64,000 nt of DNA, from NCBI RefSeq assembly GCF_050589845.1, contig NZ_JBNGPA010000011.1, positions 62,001 to 126,000 on the forward strand. Direction: 5' to 3'. This document shows, piece by piece, positions 1 through 7,309 of the stretch (positions within the stretch are counted from its first letter, which is position 1; each line of letters opens with the position of its first letter). Source of the DNA: Carboxylicivirga agarovorans. Lineage in GTDB: Bacteria > Bacteroidota > Bacteroidia > Bacteroidales > Marinilabiliaceae. A program made the translations under genes and the position numbers. Below the pieces are notes generated by a model that did no database searches, was not told where the DNA came from, and saw only the letters and a program-made list of their open reading frames with translations.

Positions 1-74
1 TTAAGTCAAAGCTAAACATGTAGAAAGCATATGGCTTCCTTGTCTGGACCGGGGTTCGATCCCCCGCAGCTCCA
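1..74 (+). ncRNA. ssrA: tmRNA (ssrA), 3' end only
   Basis: This is the 3' part of transfer-messenger RNA, which rescues stalled ribosomes. The T-arm and acceptor end are visible: a GGACCGGGGTTCGATCCCCC stretch followed by GCAGCTCCA, the standard tmRNA 3' terminus. The 5' part, with the tag reading frame, lies outside the window. The sequence after the acceptor reads CAA rather than a second CCA, so the terminal CCA is probably added after transcription, or the junction was altered by an insertion. A terminator follows at 92-118. Confidence 0.85.
62..74 (+). other. putative attachment site at the ssrA 3' end
   Basis: The 13 bases CCCCGCAGCTCCA at the end of ssrA occur again, identical and in the same orientation, at 16372-16384. 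The ssrA 3' end is a classical target of tyrosine integrases, which keep the gene intact and leave a copy of its end at the far junction. No integrase gene is seen between the two copies, so this rests on position and identity only. Confidence 0.45.
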
Positions 75-91
75 CAAATGAACTTTTAAAT

Positions 92-118
92 CACTCCCAT
101 TTAGGAGTGGTTTTTTGT
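92..118 (+). terminator. terminator downstream of ssrA
   Basis: CACTCC (92-97) pairs with GGAGTG (104-109) and is followed by a T-rich run, as in an intrinsic terminator ending the tmRNA transcript. Confidence 0.75.
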
Positions 119-123
119 TTATA

Positions 124-209
124 CCCCTCCGAAAGCCTTATCATTACCAAGATTCAACAATTTGCACTAAGGTTCAGTTACACCAGGGGCCATATACTTT
201 TAGGGGCAG
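124..209. repeat. 86-bp direct repeat, copy 1
   Basis: These 86 bp, from CCCCTCCGAAAG to TAGGGGCAG, are identical to 10429-10514 in the same orientation. The ends are partly inverted (CCCCT against AGGGG). The similarity stops sharply on both sides. No reading frame is supported. The pair brackets an AT-rich lipoprotein gene and the two divergent operons, so it may be the footprint of a mobile segment or two copies of a short non-autonomous element. Confidence 0.9.
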
Positions 210-261
210 TGTAGCCTTACCAGAAAATGCAGGGAAGGCTACATTTTCAGAAAGGGCTACA
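210..261. repeat. stem-loop adjoining repeat copy 1; rest of 262-490 empty
   Basis: TGTAGCCTT (210-218) pairs with AAGGCTACA (235-243), and a third related copy AGGGCTACA follows at 253-261. It directly abuts the 86-bp repeat and is absent after copy 2. The remaining AT-rich sequence to 490 shows no gene or clear promoter. Confidence 0.5.
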
Positions 262-490
262 ATTCTAACAAATTGCCAAATCAAGAAATGATTTATACCA
301 GTTATTGAGACTATACATAATCTATTGCTGTACCATAAGGAATGGAAAATACTATCATTAAAAATATTGCAGCTTAAAAACAAACTTGCAAAGTTCAACC
401 AATGCAATTTTTTTAAGTAAAATATGGATACCTATATTTATATTAACATTTTAAATATAAATTGATTACAAACCTATAAATCCCTTTGGT

Positions 491-1300
491 ATGTCAATTA
501 AAAAACAAAACACCATCTGTTCGTTGGTTGTGTTAATACTACTTTTTATATCATACACAGGATGCAGTAATAGAACAGAACTTCCAAAATCAGTACATTT
601 CAGAAAAATAGTTGATAAAGGAAACTCTTCAACAATACATATAACAAGAAAAGGAATAGTCAATAATAATAAGGTTATTTCATCTGAAGATAGTTTGATT
701 AGTATTTTGGATTGTATGGAAAGTCCTCCAACTCCAAAAATTCTATTATTTTTAGATAAAGATTATCCATTTCAATATTTAGATACATTAGTTGAAGATT
801 TACAATTCATTCGATTAAGGTTAGGTATCTATTTAAAAGTAAATTCACCACAAGATTCATGCTATTTACAACTTCACTTCCCTTGGCGCAACGAATATTA
901 TAATGAACTTGATTCAATACAACATTATCGAAAAATAGCTAAGAATAGATATGTATTCATACAGAAAGATTCTTTGAAAAGAGTTTTAATCAATGGTGAA
1001 ATTGTAAATTACAGCGAAGCTATAAACCACTTAACTAAAAGTTTCCAATCTGGCTACGTATATAAGAGAGGGCTTTTCTACTATATTGAATATAACAAAT
1101 ACAATACCGTAAGTCAAATTGTATCTCTAATTGACATCTATAAGAAAGCTTTTGGTAATTATAAGGACGCATTTATGAAGAAACATAAAATTTCAAATGA
1201 TACCTTCCCCAATAGTGATGTCGAACATGAGTATTACATGAAAGTCCATAGAAAAAGAAATATTATAATAATACCTTCACAAACCATTAACCAACAATAA
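491..1300 (+). CDS. hypothetical lipoprotein
   Basis: I do not recognise this 269-aa protein. The N-terminus has two lysines, a hydrophobic segment (about residues 10-22) and a lipobox ending TGC, so it is probably a lipidated protein exported through the inner membrane. The mature part is rich in Lys, Asn, Tyr and Ile and has no catalytic motif that I can see. The gene is markedly more AT-rich than its neighbours, stands alone between the 86-bp repeat and the convergent E1-like gene, and has no partner, which suggests recent acquisition. The 1301-1422 gap shows nothing distinctive. Confidence 0.75.
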   Translation: MSIKKQNTICSLVVLILLFISYTGCSNRTELPKSVHFRKIVDKGNSSTIHITRKGIVNNNKVISSEDSLISILDCMESPPTPKILLFLDKDYPFQYLDTLVEDLQFIRLRLGIYLKVNSPQDSCYLQLHFPWRNEYYNELDSIQHYRKIAKNRYVFIQKDSLKRVLINGEIVNYSEAINHLTKSFQSGYVYKRGLFYYIEYNKYNTVSQIVSLIDIYKKAFGNYKDAFMKKHKISNDTFPNSDVEHEYYMKVHRKRNIIIIPSQTINQQ

Positions 1301-1422
1301 ATGAATGCTTAAAATTTTCATTTGTGTAATTACGAACAATCTATGAATTATCGTATCCTCACAAATTCAATGGTATGGCATTATGATACTGCTTGTCGAT
1401 ATAGTAAATACCAAATACTAGG

Positions 1423-2121
1423 TTATTTCATCAATTTAAAAGTACGATAAACATGGCGGTGTGTATTAAAACAGAGAATCTTTCCATCCAGTACACTATC
1501 ACAATTCGTGATGATTTTAATGACCTCATTGGCTTGTAAACTACCAGCAACCCCACAGCTTGTATTAACAACACTGTTTTCATTATTTTGATCTGTGTTT
1601 ATTTTCTCTATAACGGGAAATATATCTTGCAGTCTGATATTCTGTTTATAGTGCAGAACTGATATCATGCCTTCCCAGTCTTTGACACCGGCATAAACTA
1701 AAGGTCGCTTCAATTCACTACAAGCCTTGTCAAGTTGTAATCTGCTAGTCAAATTATCCGTACAGTCACAAACAACATCAAAGTCAGAAATTATATCCTG
1801 GGCATTTTGATCGTCTAGTCGTAGTTTGATACCTTCAACTTGAATCTGTTCATTTTGCCTTTGTAATCGTTCGGCCAGTAAAGTGGCTTTATCTTTGCCC
1901 AAATCGCTTATCGAATAAGCTAATTGCCGGTTTAAATTACTTTCTTCAACATGGTCATTATCTACAATACCAATAAAGCCAACACCAGCTCCAGCGAGAT
2001 AGCTTGCCGTAGGAAAACCCAATCCTCCTGCACCAACAATCAATACCGATGTCTTTGATAGGAGGGACTGAGTATTTTCTCCAAACTCTTTTACAAGTAA
2101 TTGCCGTTGATATCTACTCAC
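1423..2121 (-). CDS. E1-like adenylyltransferase (ThiF/MoeB/HesA family)
   Basis: ThiF/MoeB-type enzymes use ATP to adenylate the C-terminal glycine of a ubiquitin-like protein. This 232-aa protein has the family hallmarks: an SRYQRQ start with the arginine finger (R6), the nucleotide loop GAGGLG (30-35), acidic D54/D56 region, ESNLNRQ (60-66), GKDKA lysines (75-79), the DCTDN motif (119-123) and a cysteine (C189) just before the GSLQANEVIK helix, where ThiF and MoeB have theirs. The two CxxC pairs that bind zinc in MoeB are missing. Its start overlaps the stop of the DUF4132 gene by 4 bp (ATGA), implying coupled translation. It is the last gene of the operon. ThiF-like function in thiamine or molybdopterin synthesis is less likely because no thi or moa genes are nearby and the operon's first gene ends in Gly-Gly. 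Confidence 0.88.
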   Translation of the reverse strand: MSRYQRQLLVKEFGENTQSLLSKTSVLIVGAGGLGFPTASYLAGAGVGFIGIVDNDHVEESNLNRQLAYSISDLGKDKATLLAERLQRQNEQIQVEGIKLRLDDQNAQDIISDFDVVCDCTDNLTSRLQLDKACSELKRPLVYAGVKDWEGMISVLHYKQNIRLQDIFPVIEKINTDQNNENSVVNTSCGVAGSLQANEVIKIITNCDSVLDGKILCFNTHRHVYRTFKLMK

Positions 2122-4688
2122 CTGTTATTAATTTGAGAAGTAATGGTTGTATCCGCTATTTTATCATCGTCGGCCAATAGAAAAGCTTTTGATAAAATTA
2201 CCGACAAGCCAGCATCACCTTCGAAAGGCAAATAAACGCCATTTGTGTTGTCCTTCTTACTTCTGTCAGGAACAATGCATAAATACTGATCGTTTGGCTC
2301 CATCAATATGTTTGTACTGCCAATATGAATTTTATAAGTACGCAGTTTGCCTTTAACTACAAGGAAACGCTCTTTAACTTCTGATACTTTATTAATCTTC
2401 AAACGAGGAATTAATCGTTCCAATATTTCCTTACGAGATTTTGCCAATTCAGATAAATCACCAAATGAATAGCTGTTCCAGTAATCCCTGTAAGCAGGAA
2501 GGCCACCTGAATCTGACCAGGCCGGATCATTACCTACACTGGCTACACCAACAAATAGGTCAACATCCCGAAATACTTCAGAAAATACAAGTGGTGGTAC
2601 ATCAACTAGATCAATAAGCTCTTTAGTGTCCAACTTGGTAAAACGAATTTGATCAGTTGCAATGTAATTCCAAATACCCGTATCATTCATCGCATCATCA
2701 GCATTCACTTCATTCACCCAATATTCTGCTTGCAGTCCATGCTCTTTCAATTCAATTTCAGCAGCATCGTTGTAAACGCCATTGTCAAAGGCGCCCATTA
2801 ATGCAAACTTCCAGCCTCTGACTTTCGCCAGCGAGTTAAATTGATGTTGCTTTAGTATGTGAGCAGCCATTCGATTACTATATGTTTTGGTCTTGAGCTC
2901 AGCATCTGTCAACAGGTATACTTCTCTAAAGGCCTGTTTTAGTGGTTGCTGTATTTGCTTATCAACAAGGTATGCACGCCATTGCTGCACTTCTTCAACT
3001 GTACTGGTTGCCGGATGCCATAAGCTTACATTGCTTGAATGGCTTATTTCAATGACTTCACCATTTACATTACACCAATTATCGGAATGATAAATGCATG
3101 ATTGCTTTTTACTTCCATCATCAAATATCCAGATAATTCCTTTAGCCAGGTAGCTCATCAAACCGTGCTCCAGGTATAGTTTTACGAAGTTTTCCATCGT
3201 AATTTGTCGGTTTGATCGAAACATCCTGTCCAACCTGTCGCGTTGAGCACTGGTAGTCAGGTTAATTTGCTTTACACTATCCTTAAGCTGTTTTAGTTTT
3301 TTCGCATGTTTATCCTTAACCTGTTTTGGTATGGTCTTTTGTTCAGTACCGTCGGGTTTAAACCACCGCATACTTGTTTTACCCACACTTGTGATTGTTA
3401 ACAACGCTTTGTAATCGTCAAAAGAAACTTCTTTGGAACCATTTGTCAAACCGTAAGCATTCACCGACAGATCCTCAATTTCATGGATCGTAACACCCTT
3501 TTCATCTGCTGCCTGATGCAGATATTTCTCAATTAATTTTTGGGTGCTGCTTTGCTTGACCTTTAATTTTAGCCTGGACAGGTGACCTATTCCATCCAAA
3601 CCTTTTGATTTGTAGAGAACGAAAATGCATGCATTGCCTATGGCCTGTGCTGCCGGACCTTTACCAGGTATCTTTTTAAACGACCGCTCGGCAAGGCGCG
3701 AAACAATGGTAATTATAGCCTGACTGTGAAAATGTGAACAACACCAAACCAATCCTTTAATCATATCGGAATTGACACCTGAAAGAAAATCATATTCTGA
3801 GTATTGGTGTGTTTGACCGTTCCAGTTATAACTTTTGACCGTTTCGGACTCTTTTAGATCGATGATGTAGCTAAACCAATTGATTATTAGTTGCGTAAAA
3901 TTGTCGCGTCCCAGCTCCTCAATAATATTTTTGCATTCTTTGAGATATTTGGCCGATGGTTTTGAGCCACTGGCTTTCTGTGTCATGGCCAGCAGACGAT
4001 ACCAGTGGTTTAATGCTTCCTCACTTTCCTTATTTAAAATGTCGTTAGCATAAGAAGTAAAAGCATCTTTGCCGGTAAAAAGAACCGGTTTAACTTTTAA
4101 TTCGCCATTGGCAGACTTAAAAAGTAACTCCTCTACTTTAGCAATTAATCGGGCAATTTCTTTTTCGTAATAATTGGTATCAATCTTTTTAAAATAGGCC
4201 TGCATATCCTCCAGGACGGTCTTTACTTCGCGATCAGCCTTCGGATACTGTCGGCCAATTTGATTAATAAAATGTGCCCATGGCCAGGAAAGTTCACTTT
4301 GCCAATGATGTCTTTTGTTGGTGACGAAAGCTTTAAATAAAGAATTTATAACATCAGGTGACATTGAAATTTTTATCTTGAACAACTGACTTACATAAGC
4401 TTGTCTGATCGAATTATAAGCACTAAGTTGGTGATTTGCAGTATTGTTTTGATTTTTGGTATATTCATTCACTGTTTTAATCAGGTAAAAAATAAAATCA
4501 ATCTTTTTTCTGTCATCCCAGCTTAATACCTCATTCTTGTATATTGATAATTGATTTGCCTTAATGTCATAGAAATAACCGTCTTTTTGATCATGCTCTT
4601 TATAACTTTTCACAATCACATTTTCAAATTCGGAAACAGTACTCTTCTCTGATACTTTTTCCTTCTTAAAGAGATCAAATAAGCCCAT
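2118..4688 (-). CDS. DUF4132 domain protein (YehI/MolR-like)
   Basis: This is a large 856-aa soluble protein with no signal peptide or membrane segment. The C-terminal half carries the DUF4132 hallmarks: a QPLKQAFREVYLLTDAEL segment, YSNRMAAHILKQHQF, VPPLVFSEVFRDVDLFVGVA, and near the end KLRTYKIHIGSTNILMEPND. The N-terminal half is alpha-helical and unassigned, and I see no WGR domain, which often accompanies DUF4132 elsewhere. The biochemical function of DUF4132 is unknown; E. coli relatives are YehI and MolR. It is sandwiched between a Gly-Gly-ending small protein (2-bp gap) and an E1-like enzyme (4-bp overlap), so it may be the target, scaffold or effector of that pair. That role is inference. 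Confidence 0.85.
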   Translation of the reverse strand: MGLFDLFKKEKVSEKSTVSEFENVIVKSYKEHDQKDGYFYDIKANQLSIYKNEVLSWDDRKKIDFIFYLIKTVNEYTKNQNNTANHQLSAYNSIRQAYVSQLFKIKISMSPDVINSLFKAFVTNKRHHWQSELSWPWAHFINQIGRQYPKADREVKTVLEDMQAYFKKIDTNYYEKEIARLIAKVEELLFKSANGELKVKPVLFTGKDAFTSYANDILNKESEEALNHWYRLLAMTQKASGSKPSAKYLKECKNIIEELGRDNFTQLIINWFSYIIDLKESETVKSYNWNGQTHQYSEYDFLSGVNSDMIKGLVWCCSHFHSQAIITIVSRLAERSFKKIPGKGPAAQAIGNACIFVLYKSKGLDGIGHLSRLKLKVKQSSTQKLIEKYLHQAADEKGVTIHEIEDLSVNAYGLTNGSKEVSFDDYKALLTITSVGKTSMRWFKPDGTEQKTIPKQVKDKHAKKLKQLKDSVKQINLTTSAQRDRLDRMFRSNRQITMENFVKLYLEHGLMSYLAKGIIWIFDDGSKKQSCIYHSDNWCNVNGEVIEISHSSNVSLWHPATSTVEEVQQWRAYLVDKQIQQPLKQAFREVYLLTDAELKTKTYSNRMAAHILKQHQFNSLAKVRGWKFALMGAFDNGVYNDAAEIELKEHGLQAEYWVNEVNADDAMNDTGIWNYIATDQIRFTKLDTKELIDLVDVPPLVFSEVFRDVDLFVGVASVGNDPAWSDSGGLPAYRDYWNSYSFGDLSELAKSRKEILERLIPRLKINKVSEVKERFLVVKGKLRTYKIHIGSTNILMEPNDQYLCIVPDRSKKDNTNGVYLPFEGDAGLSVILSKAFLLADDDKIADTTITSQINNR

Positions 4689-4690
4689 AT

Positions 4691-5080
4691 CTATCCTCCA
4701 ATAAGTGGCGTTAGTTTTACAAAGCTAACTATGGTTTGAGCTTTAAGCTGCACTTGCTGTTCCAAACTATCAACCTGCAGGTTATCAACCAAAACAAAAA
4801 AACCATTCTTCTTGAAAGCATCAAGCGCTACATAAACCTGCTTCTCAGAATCAACCAGCTTTCTTTGTTTAGGTTGACGTGCATTTAAGGTTTTTTCTGT
4901 CTGCGTTGGCTCAACAAGCCCTTTGAATTTATCATGTGCTTTGCTGTTATACTTCTCAACTTCTTGTATTACCCTTTTCTCAATTATCTCCTGAACTGTA
5001 ACAACTTCTGTTTCAAATTCAATTTCCTGTTTATGGATTACCTCACCAGTAAAGGTCTCGTCAGTTATGGTTAATATCAT
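4691..5080 (-). CDS. small protein with C-terminal Gly-Gly, candidate ubiquitin-like protein
   Basis: This 129-aa protein begins with an apparent strand (MILTITDE), a second strand (about 18-28), and a helix (about 29-46), and ends with the strand-like TIVSFVKL followed by TPLIGG at the very C-terminus. That order, and a terminal Gly-Gly after a hydrophobic strand and a Pro, resembles the beta-grasp proteins ThiS, MoaD and other ubiquitin-like modifiers whose last glycine is adenylated by an E1. An E1-like gene lies in the same operon. It is longer than ThiS or MoaD (about 65-85 aa), with a charged middle insertion (about 47-80). I do not recognise the family itself; fold and function are inferred from secondary-structure pattern, C-terminus and context. 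Confidence 0.6.
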   Translation of the reverse strand: MILTITDETFTGEVIHKQEIEFETEVVTVQEIIEKRVIQEVEKYNSKAHDKFKGLVEPTQTEKTLNARQPKQRKLVDSEKQVYVALDAFKKNGFFVLVDNLQVDSLEQQVQLKAQTIVSFVKLTPLIGG

Positions 5081-5168
5081 GTCTATATTTTAAACAATGC
5101 ATTTTGAACTTGCGTATACTATTATCAATCATAATAGACTGTTAATATAAATATTAATTGGCGATCTA

Positions 5169-5231
5169 CCATACAGTATTGTCAAACCATACCTTATGGC
5201 AAGACCATACAGTATGGCCTGGCAATACATT
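5169..5231. promoter_or_regulatory. array of phased palindromes (18-bp period) upstream of the Gly-Gly/DUF4132/E1 operon
   Basis: Three 13-bp near-identical palindromes start at exactly 18-bp intervals: CCATACAGTATTG (5169-5181), CCATACCTTATGG (5187-5199) and CCATACAGTATGG (5205-5217). A degenerate fourth, CAATACATT, begins at 5223. The array lies about 90-150 bp upstream of the minus-strand operon and does not resemble the NrtR-type sites nearby, so it probably binds a second, unidentified factor. An iteron-like role is also possible. Confidence 0.65.
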
Positions 5232-5332
5232 CAATATCATTTATAGCAATAAATCTTAAACGGAAATAATATATACCTATATCACAGTGCCTTAAAGTGT
5301 GTATTCATTTTTAAAATAAGTACCCTGTTATA

Positions 5333-5357
5333 TTTATGTGTAATTTTGACACATAAA
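5333..5357. promoter_or_regulatory. putative NrtR operator, site A
   Basis: TTTATGTGT (5333-5341) and ACACATAAA (5349-5357) form a perfect inverted repeat around a 7-bp spacer, directly upstream of the -33 box of the nrtR promoter. It shares the TnTGTGTnnnnnTGACACA pattern with site B. Its adjacency to an NrtR-family gene suggests autoregulation. Confidence 0.6.
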
Positions 5358-5359
5358 TA

Positions 5360-5390
5360 TTTGCTAGTAAATATTCTGTTTGTATATTTG
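5360..5390 (+). promoter_or_regulatory. promoter of the NrtR operon
   Basis: TTTG (5360-5363), 19 bp, then TATATTTG (5383-5390) matches the Bacteroidota sigma-ABfr consensus (TTTG-N19-21-TAnnTTTG) exactly. Transcription would start near 5397, inside operator B, leaving a leader of about 20 nt before the ATG at 5416. Confidence 0.7.
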
Positions 5391-5405
5391 TGTCGCAATG
5401 ACACA
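5389..5405. promoter_or_regulatory. putative NrtR operator, site B
   Basis: TGTGTC (5389-5394) and GACACA (5400-5405) are inverted around GCAAT. The site overlaps the last bases of the -7 box and the predicted start point, so an occupied site would block transcription. Starts of sites A and B are about 53 bp apart, roughly five helical turns. Confidence 0.6.
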
Positions 5406-5415
5406 CGATTAAAGC

Positions 5416-6117
5416 ATGGATGATAAAAAGAAATATTGCTACGAATACCCAAGGCCATCTGTCACAACTGACTGTACAATATTTGGGTTCGATGGCATCG
5501 ACCTTCAAATTCTACTGATTAAACGCGGTATTGAACCTTTCAAAGGTCAATGGGCCTTACCTGGCGGTTTTGTTCAGATGGACGAAACAACCGAGGAATG
5601 TGCACGTCGTGAACTGGAGGAAGAAACGGGAGTAAAGGAATTATTTTTAGAGCAGCTCTATACCTTTAGTGATGTAAATCGGGATCCCAGGGGCAGAGTC
5701 ATTACCGTTTCCTACTTTGCACTTATAAAGTCAACCGACTTTAAGCTAATTGGAGGTGATGATGCAAGTGATGCACAATGGTTCCCCATTAATCAGGTTC
5801 CATCTTTAGCATTCGACCACGATCGGATTTTGCGTGTAGCCCACGATCGCTTAAAAGGTAAGATCAAATACGAACCGATTGGCTTCGAATTATTGGAAGA
5901 GGTGTTTACCATTCCACAGTTACAACGTTTGTACGAAGCCATATTGGGGATACAGGTTGATCGACGAAATTTCAACCGCAAAATAATGAGTCTGGATATA
6001 CTTGAACCAATCGAAAATAAAATGGATGGAGTTGGCCACAAAGGTGCACGCCAATTCCGTTTTGACAGAGAAAAATATCAGGCACTCAAAAGCCGGGGAT
6101 TCAATTTTGAGATTTAA
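5416..6117 (+). CDS. NrtR-type Nudix transcriptional regulator
   Basis: NrtR proteins join a Nudix domain that senses ADP-ribose-type metabolites to a winged helix that represses NAD-metabolism or sugar genes. This 233-aa protein has the normal length and order: Nudix domain about 10-150, winged helix about 155-225, ending in a typical GARQFRFD-KYQ-L stretch. The Nudix box (G51 to V73) is intact, including the REL-EE-G core, whereas many NrtR regulators have lost it, so this one could hydrolyse its ligand. Two inverted-repeat operators flank its own promoter. It leads the operon with SPFH, NAD-kinase-like and methyltransferase genes, which fits control by an NAD-derived signal. AraR, the arabinose-type relative, is an alternative, but no sugar genes are near. 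Confidence 0.85.
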   Translation: MDDKKKYCYEYPRPSVTTDCTIFGFDGIDLQILLIKRGIEPFKGQWALPGGFVQMDETTEECARRELEEETGVKELFLEQLYTFSDVNRDPRGRVITVSYFALIKSTDFKLIGGDDASDAQWFPINQVPSLAFDHDRILRVAHDRLKGKIKYEPIGFELLEEVFTIPQLQRLYEAILGIQVDRRNFNRKIMSLDILEPIENKMDGVGHKGARQFRFDREKYQALKSRGFNFEI

Positions 6118-6151
6118 TCACATGTTTTTGTTCCTGTAGCACAAGTCAGGC

Positions 6152-6190
6152 TTTAGCTGTATTTGTCTGACAAACCAAGATACAGCTAAA
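6152..6190. repeat. stem-loop between the NrtR and SPFH genes
   Basis: TTTAGCTGTAT (6152-6162) and ATACAGCTAAA (6180-6190) form a perfect 11-bp stem. No T-run follows at once, so it may attenuate transcription or protect RNA rather than terminate fully. A shorter inverted repeat, GAGCAA-ataa-TTGCTC (6256-6271), lies just before the SPFH gene. Confidence 0.5.
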
Positions 6191-6295
6191 TGGTTAGCTA
6201 CCCTCTTTTAACATTGACCTGTAGGTCTTTGAATGGGATTGTTATATCATTTTTTGAGCAAATAATTGCTCTTAACACTTTTAAAATAGTGCGTT

Positions 6296-7309
6296 ATGTT
6301 TGGAATTAATTTTGTAAAATTTGACTCAATGACTCACGTCATTCAATTCTCAAATGGTAAGATCAAAAGAGAAGGGAAAGGTTTATCCTTTTATTACTAC
6401 TCACCAAACACTTCTATCGCTGCAATACCATTAGGTAGCAAGGATATTCAGTTTATATTTAGTGAAACAACCAACGATTTTCAGAAGATTGCAATCCAGG
6501 GACAAATCACCTATATCATAAAAGACCCTAAGAAGCTCTCTGAGGTATTGGATTTTACACTTATAAATCGTCACCAATATAAAGAGGATAACTTTGAGAA
6601 AATCAACCAGCGATTAAACAATGAGGCGCAGGCAGCCACTTCAAAATTCATTCAGCAATTGGATTTAAAAACAGCTATTCGCAGTGCGAAGGAGATTGGC
6701 GAATACATCGATGAAGGTTTGCGATCTTCGGAAGCCATTGCACATTTAGGTGTTGAAGTGATTAATATCGATGTCATTGGCGTTTCTCCTAGTCCTGAGA
6801 TGGCAAAGGCTCTGGAAACAGAAACAAGAGAGGCTCTTCAAAAGGAAGCTGATCAAGCTATTTACGAACGACGGAATTTTGCTGTTGAGCAAGAAAGACG
6901 GATTAGAGAAAGCGAGTTGAATACTGAGATTGCTGTTCAGGAAAAGGAAAAAGAAATCCTGGAGAAAAAATCACAGATTAAGCTTAAAGAACAAGAGAGT
7001 GAACGAGAAATCCGGGAGCAGAAGATGGAAGCTGATCTATCTATTGAAGAATCAAAAACTCAGCTAACAGAAATGCAGACAGCCAATATGAAGAAAGAGG
7101 CAGACGCCAAAGGTTATCTGTTAGAGAAAACATTGTCTCCATATCAGGCATTTGATTGGAAGATGTTAATGGCTATGAATGTGAAGAACATGGATGCAAG
7201 GGATAATATAGCATTGGCATTTCGTGAGTTGGCTGAAAACACAGATAAAATTGAGAATCTGAATATCAGCCCGGATCTATTACAAACCTTATTGCAAAAG
7301 AAGTCATAA
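6296..7309 (+). CDS. SPFH/band-7 domain protein, apparently soluble
   Basis: This 337-aa protein has an N-terminal SPFH (stomatin/prohibitin) domain at about 10-170, with the typical ITYIIKDPKKL and GVEVINIDVIGVSPSPEM segments, then a long charged coiled coil (about 175-275) rich in Glu, Lys and Gln. Unlike classical stomatins it has no N-terminal membrane segment, so membrane association would need lipid contacts or partners. SPFH proteins oligomerise into rings or cages. Its stop codon is followed directly by the ATG of the NAD-kinase-like gene, a sign of close co-expression. The cargo or role here is unknown; a scaffold for the operon's nucleotide-processing enzymes is inference. Confidence 0.8.
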   Translation: MFGINFVKFDSMTHVIQFSNGKIKREGKGLSFYYYSPNTSIAAIPLGSKDIQFIFSETTNDFQKIAIQGQITYIIKDPKKLSEVLDFTLINRHQYKEDNFEKINQRLNNEAQAATSKFIQQLDLKTAIRSAKEIGEYIDEGLRSSEAIAHLGVEVINIDVIGVSPSPEMAKALETETREALQKEADQAIYERRNFAVEQERRIRESELNTEIAVQEKEKEILEKKSQIKLKEQESEREIREQKMEADLSIEESKTQLTEMQTANMKKEADAKGYLLEKTLSPYQAFDWKMLMAMNVKNMDARDNIALAFRELAENTDKIENLNISPDLLQTLLQKKS

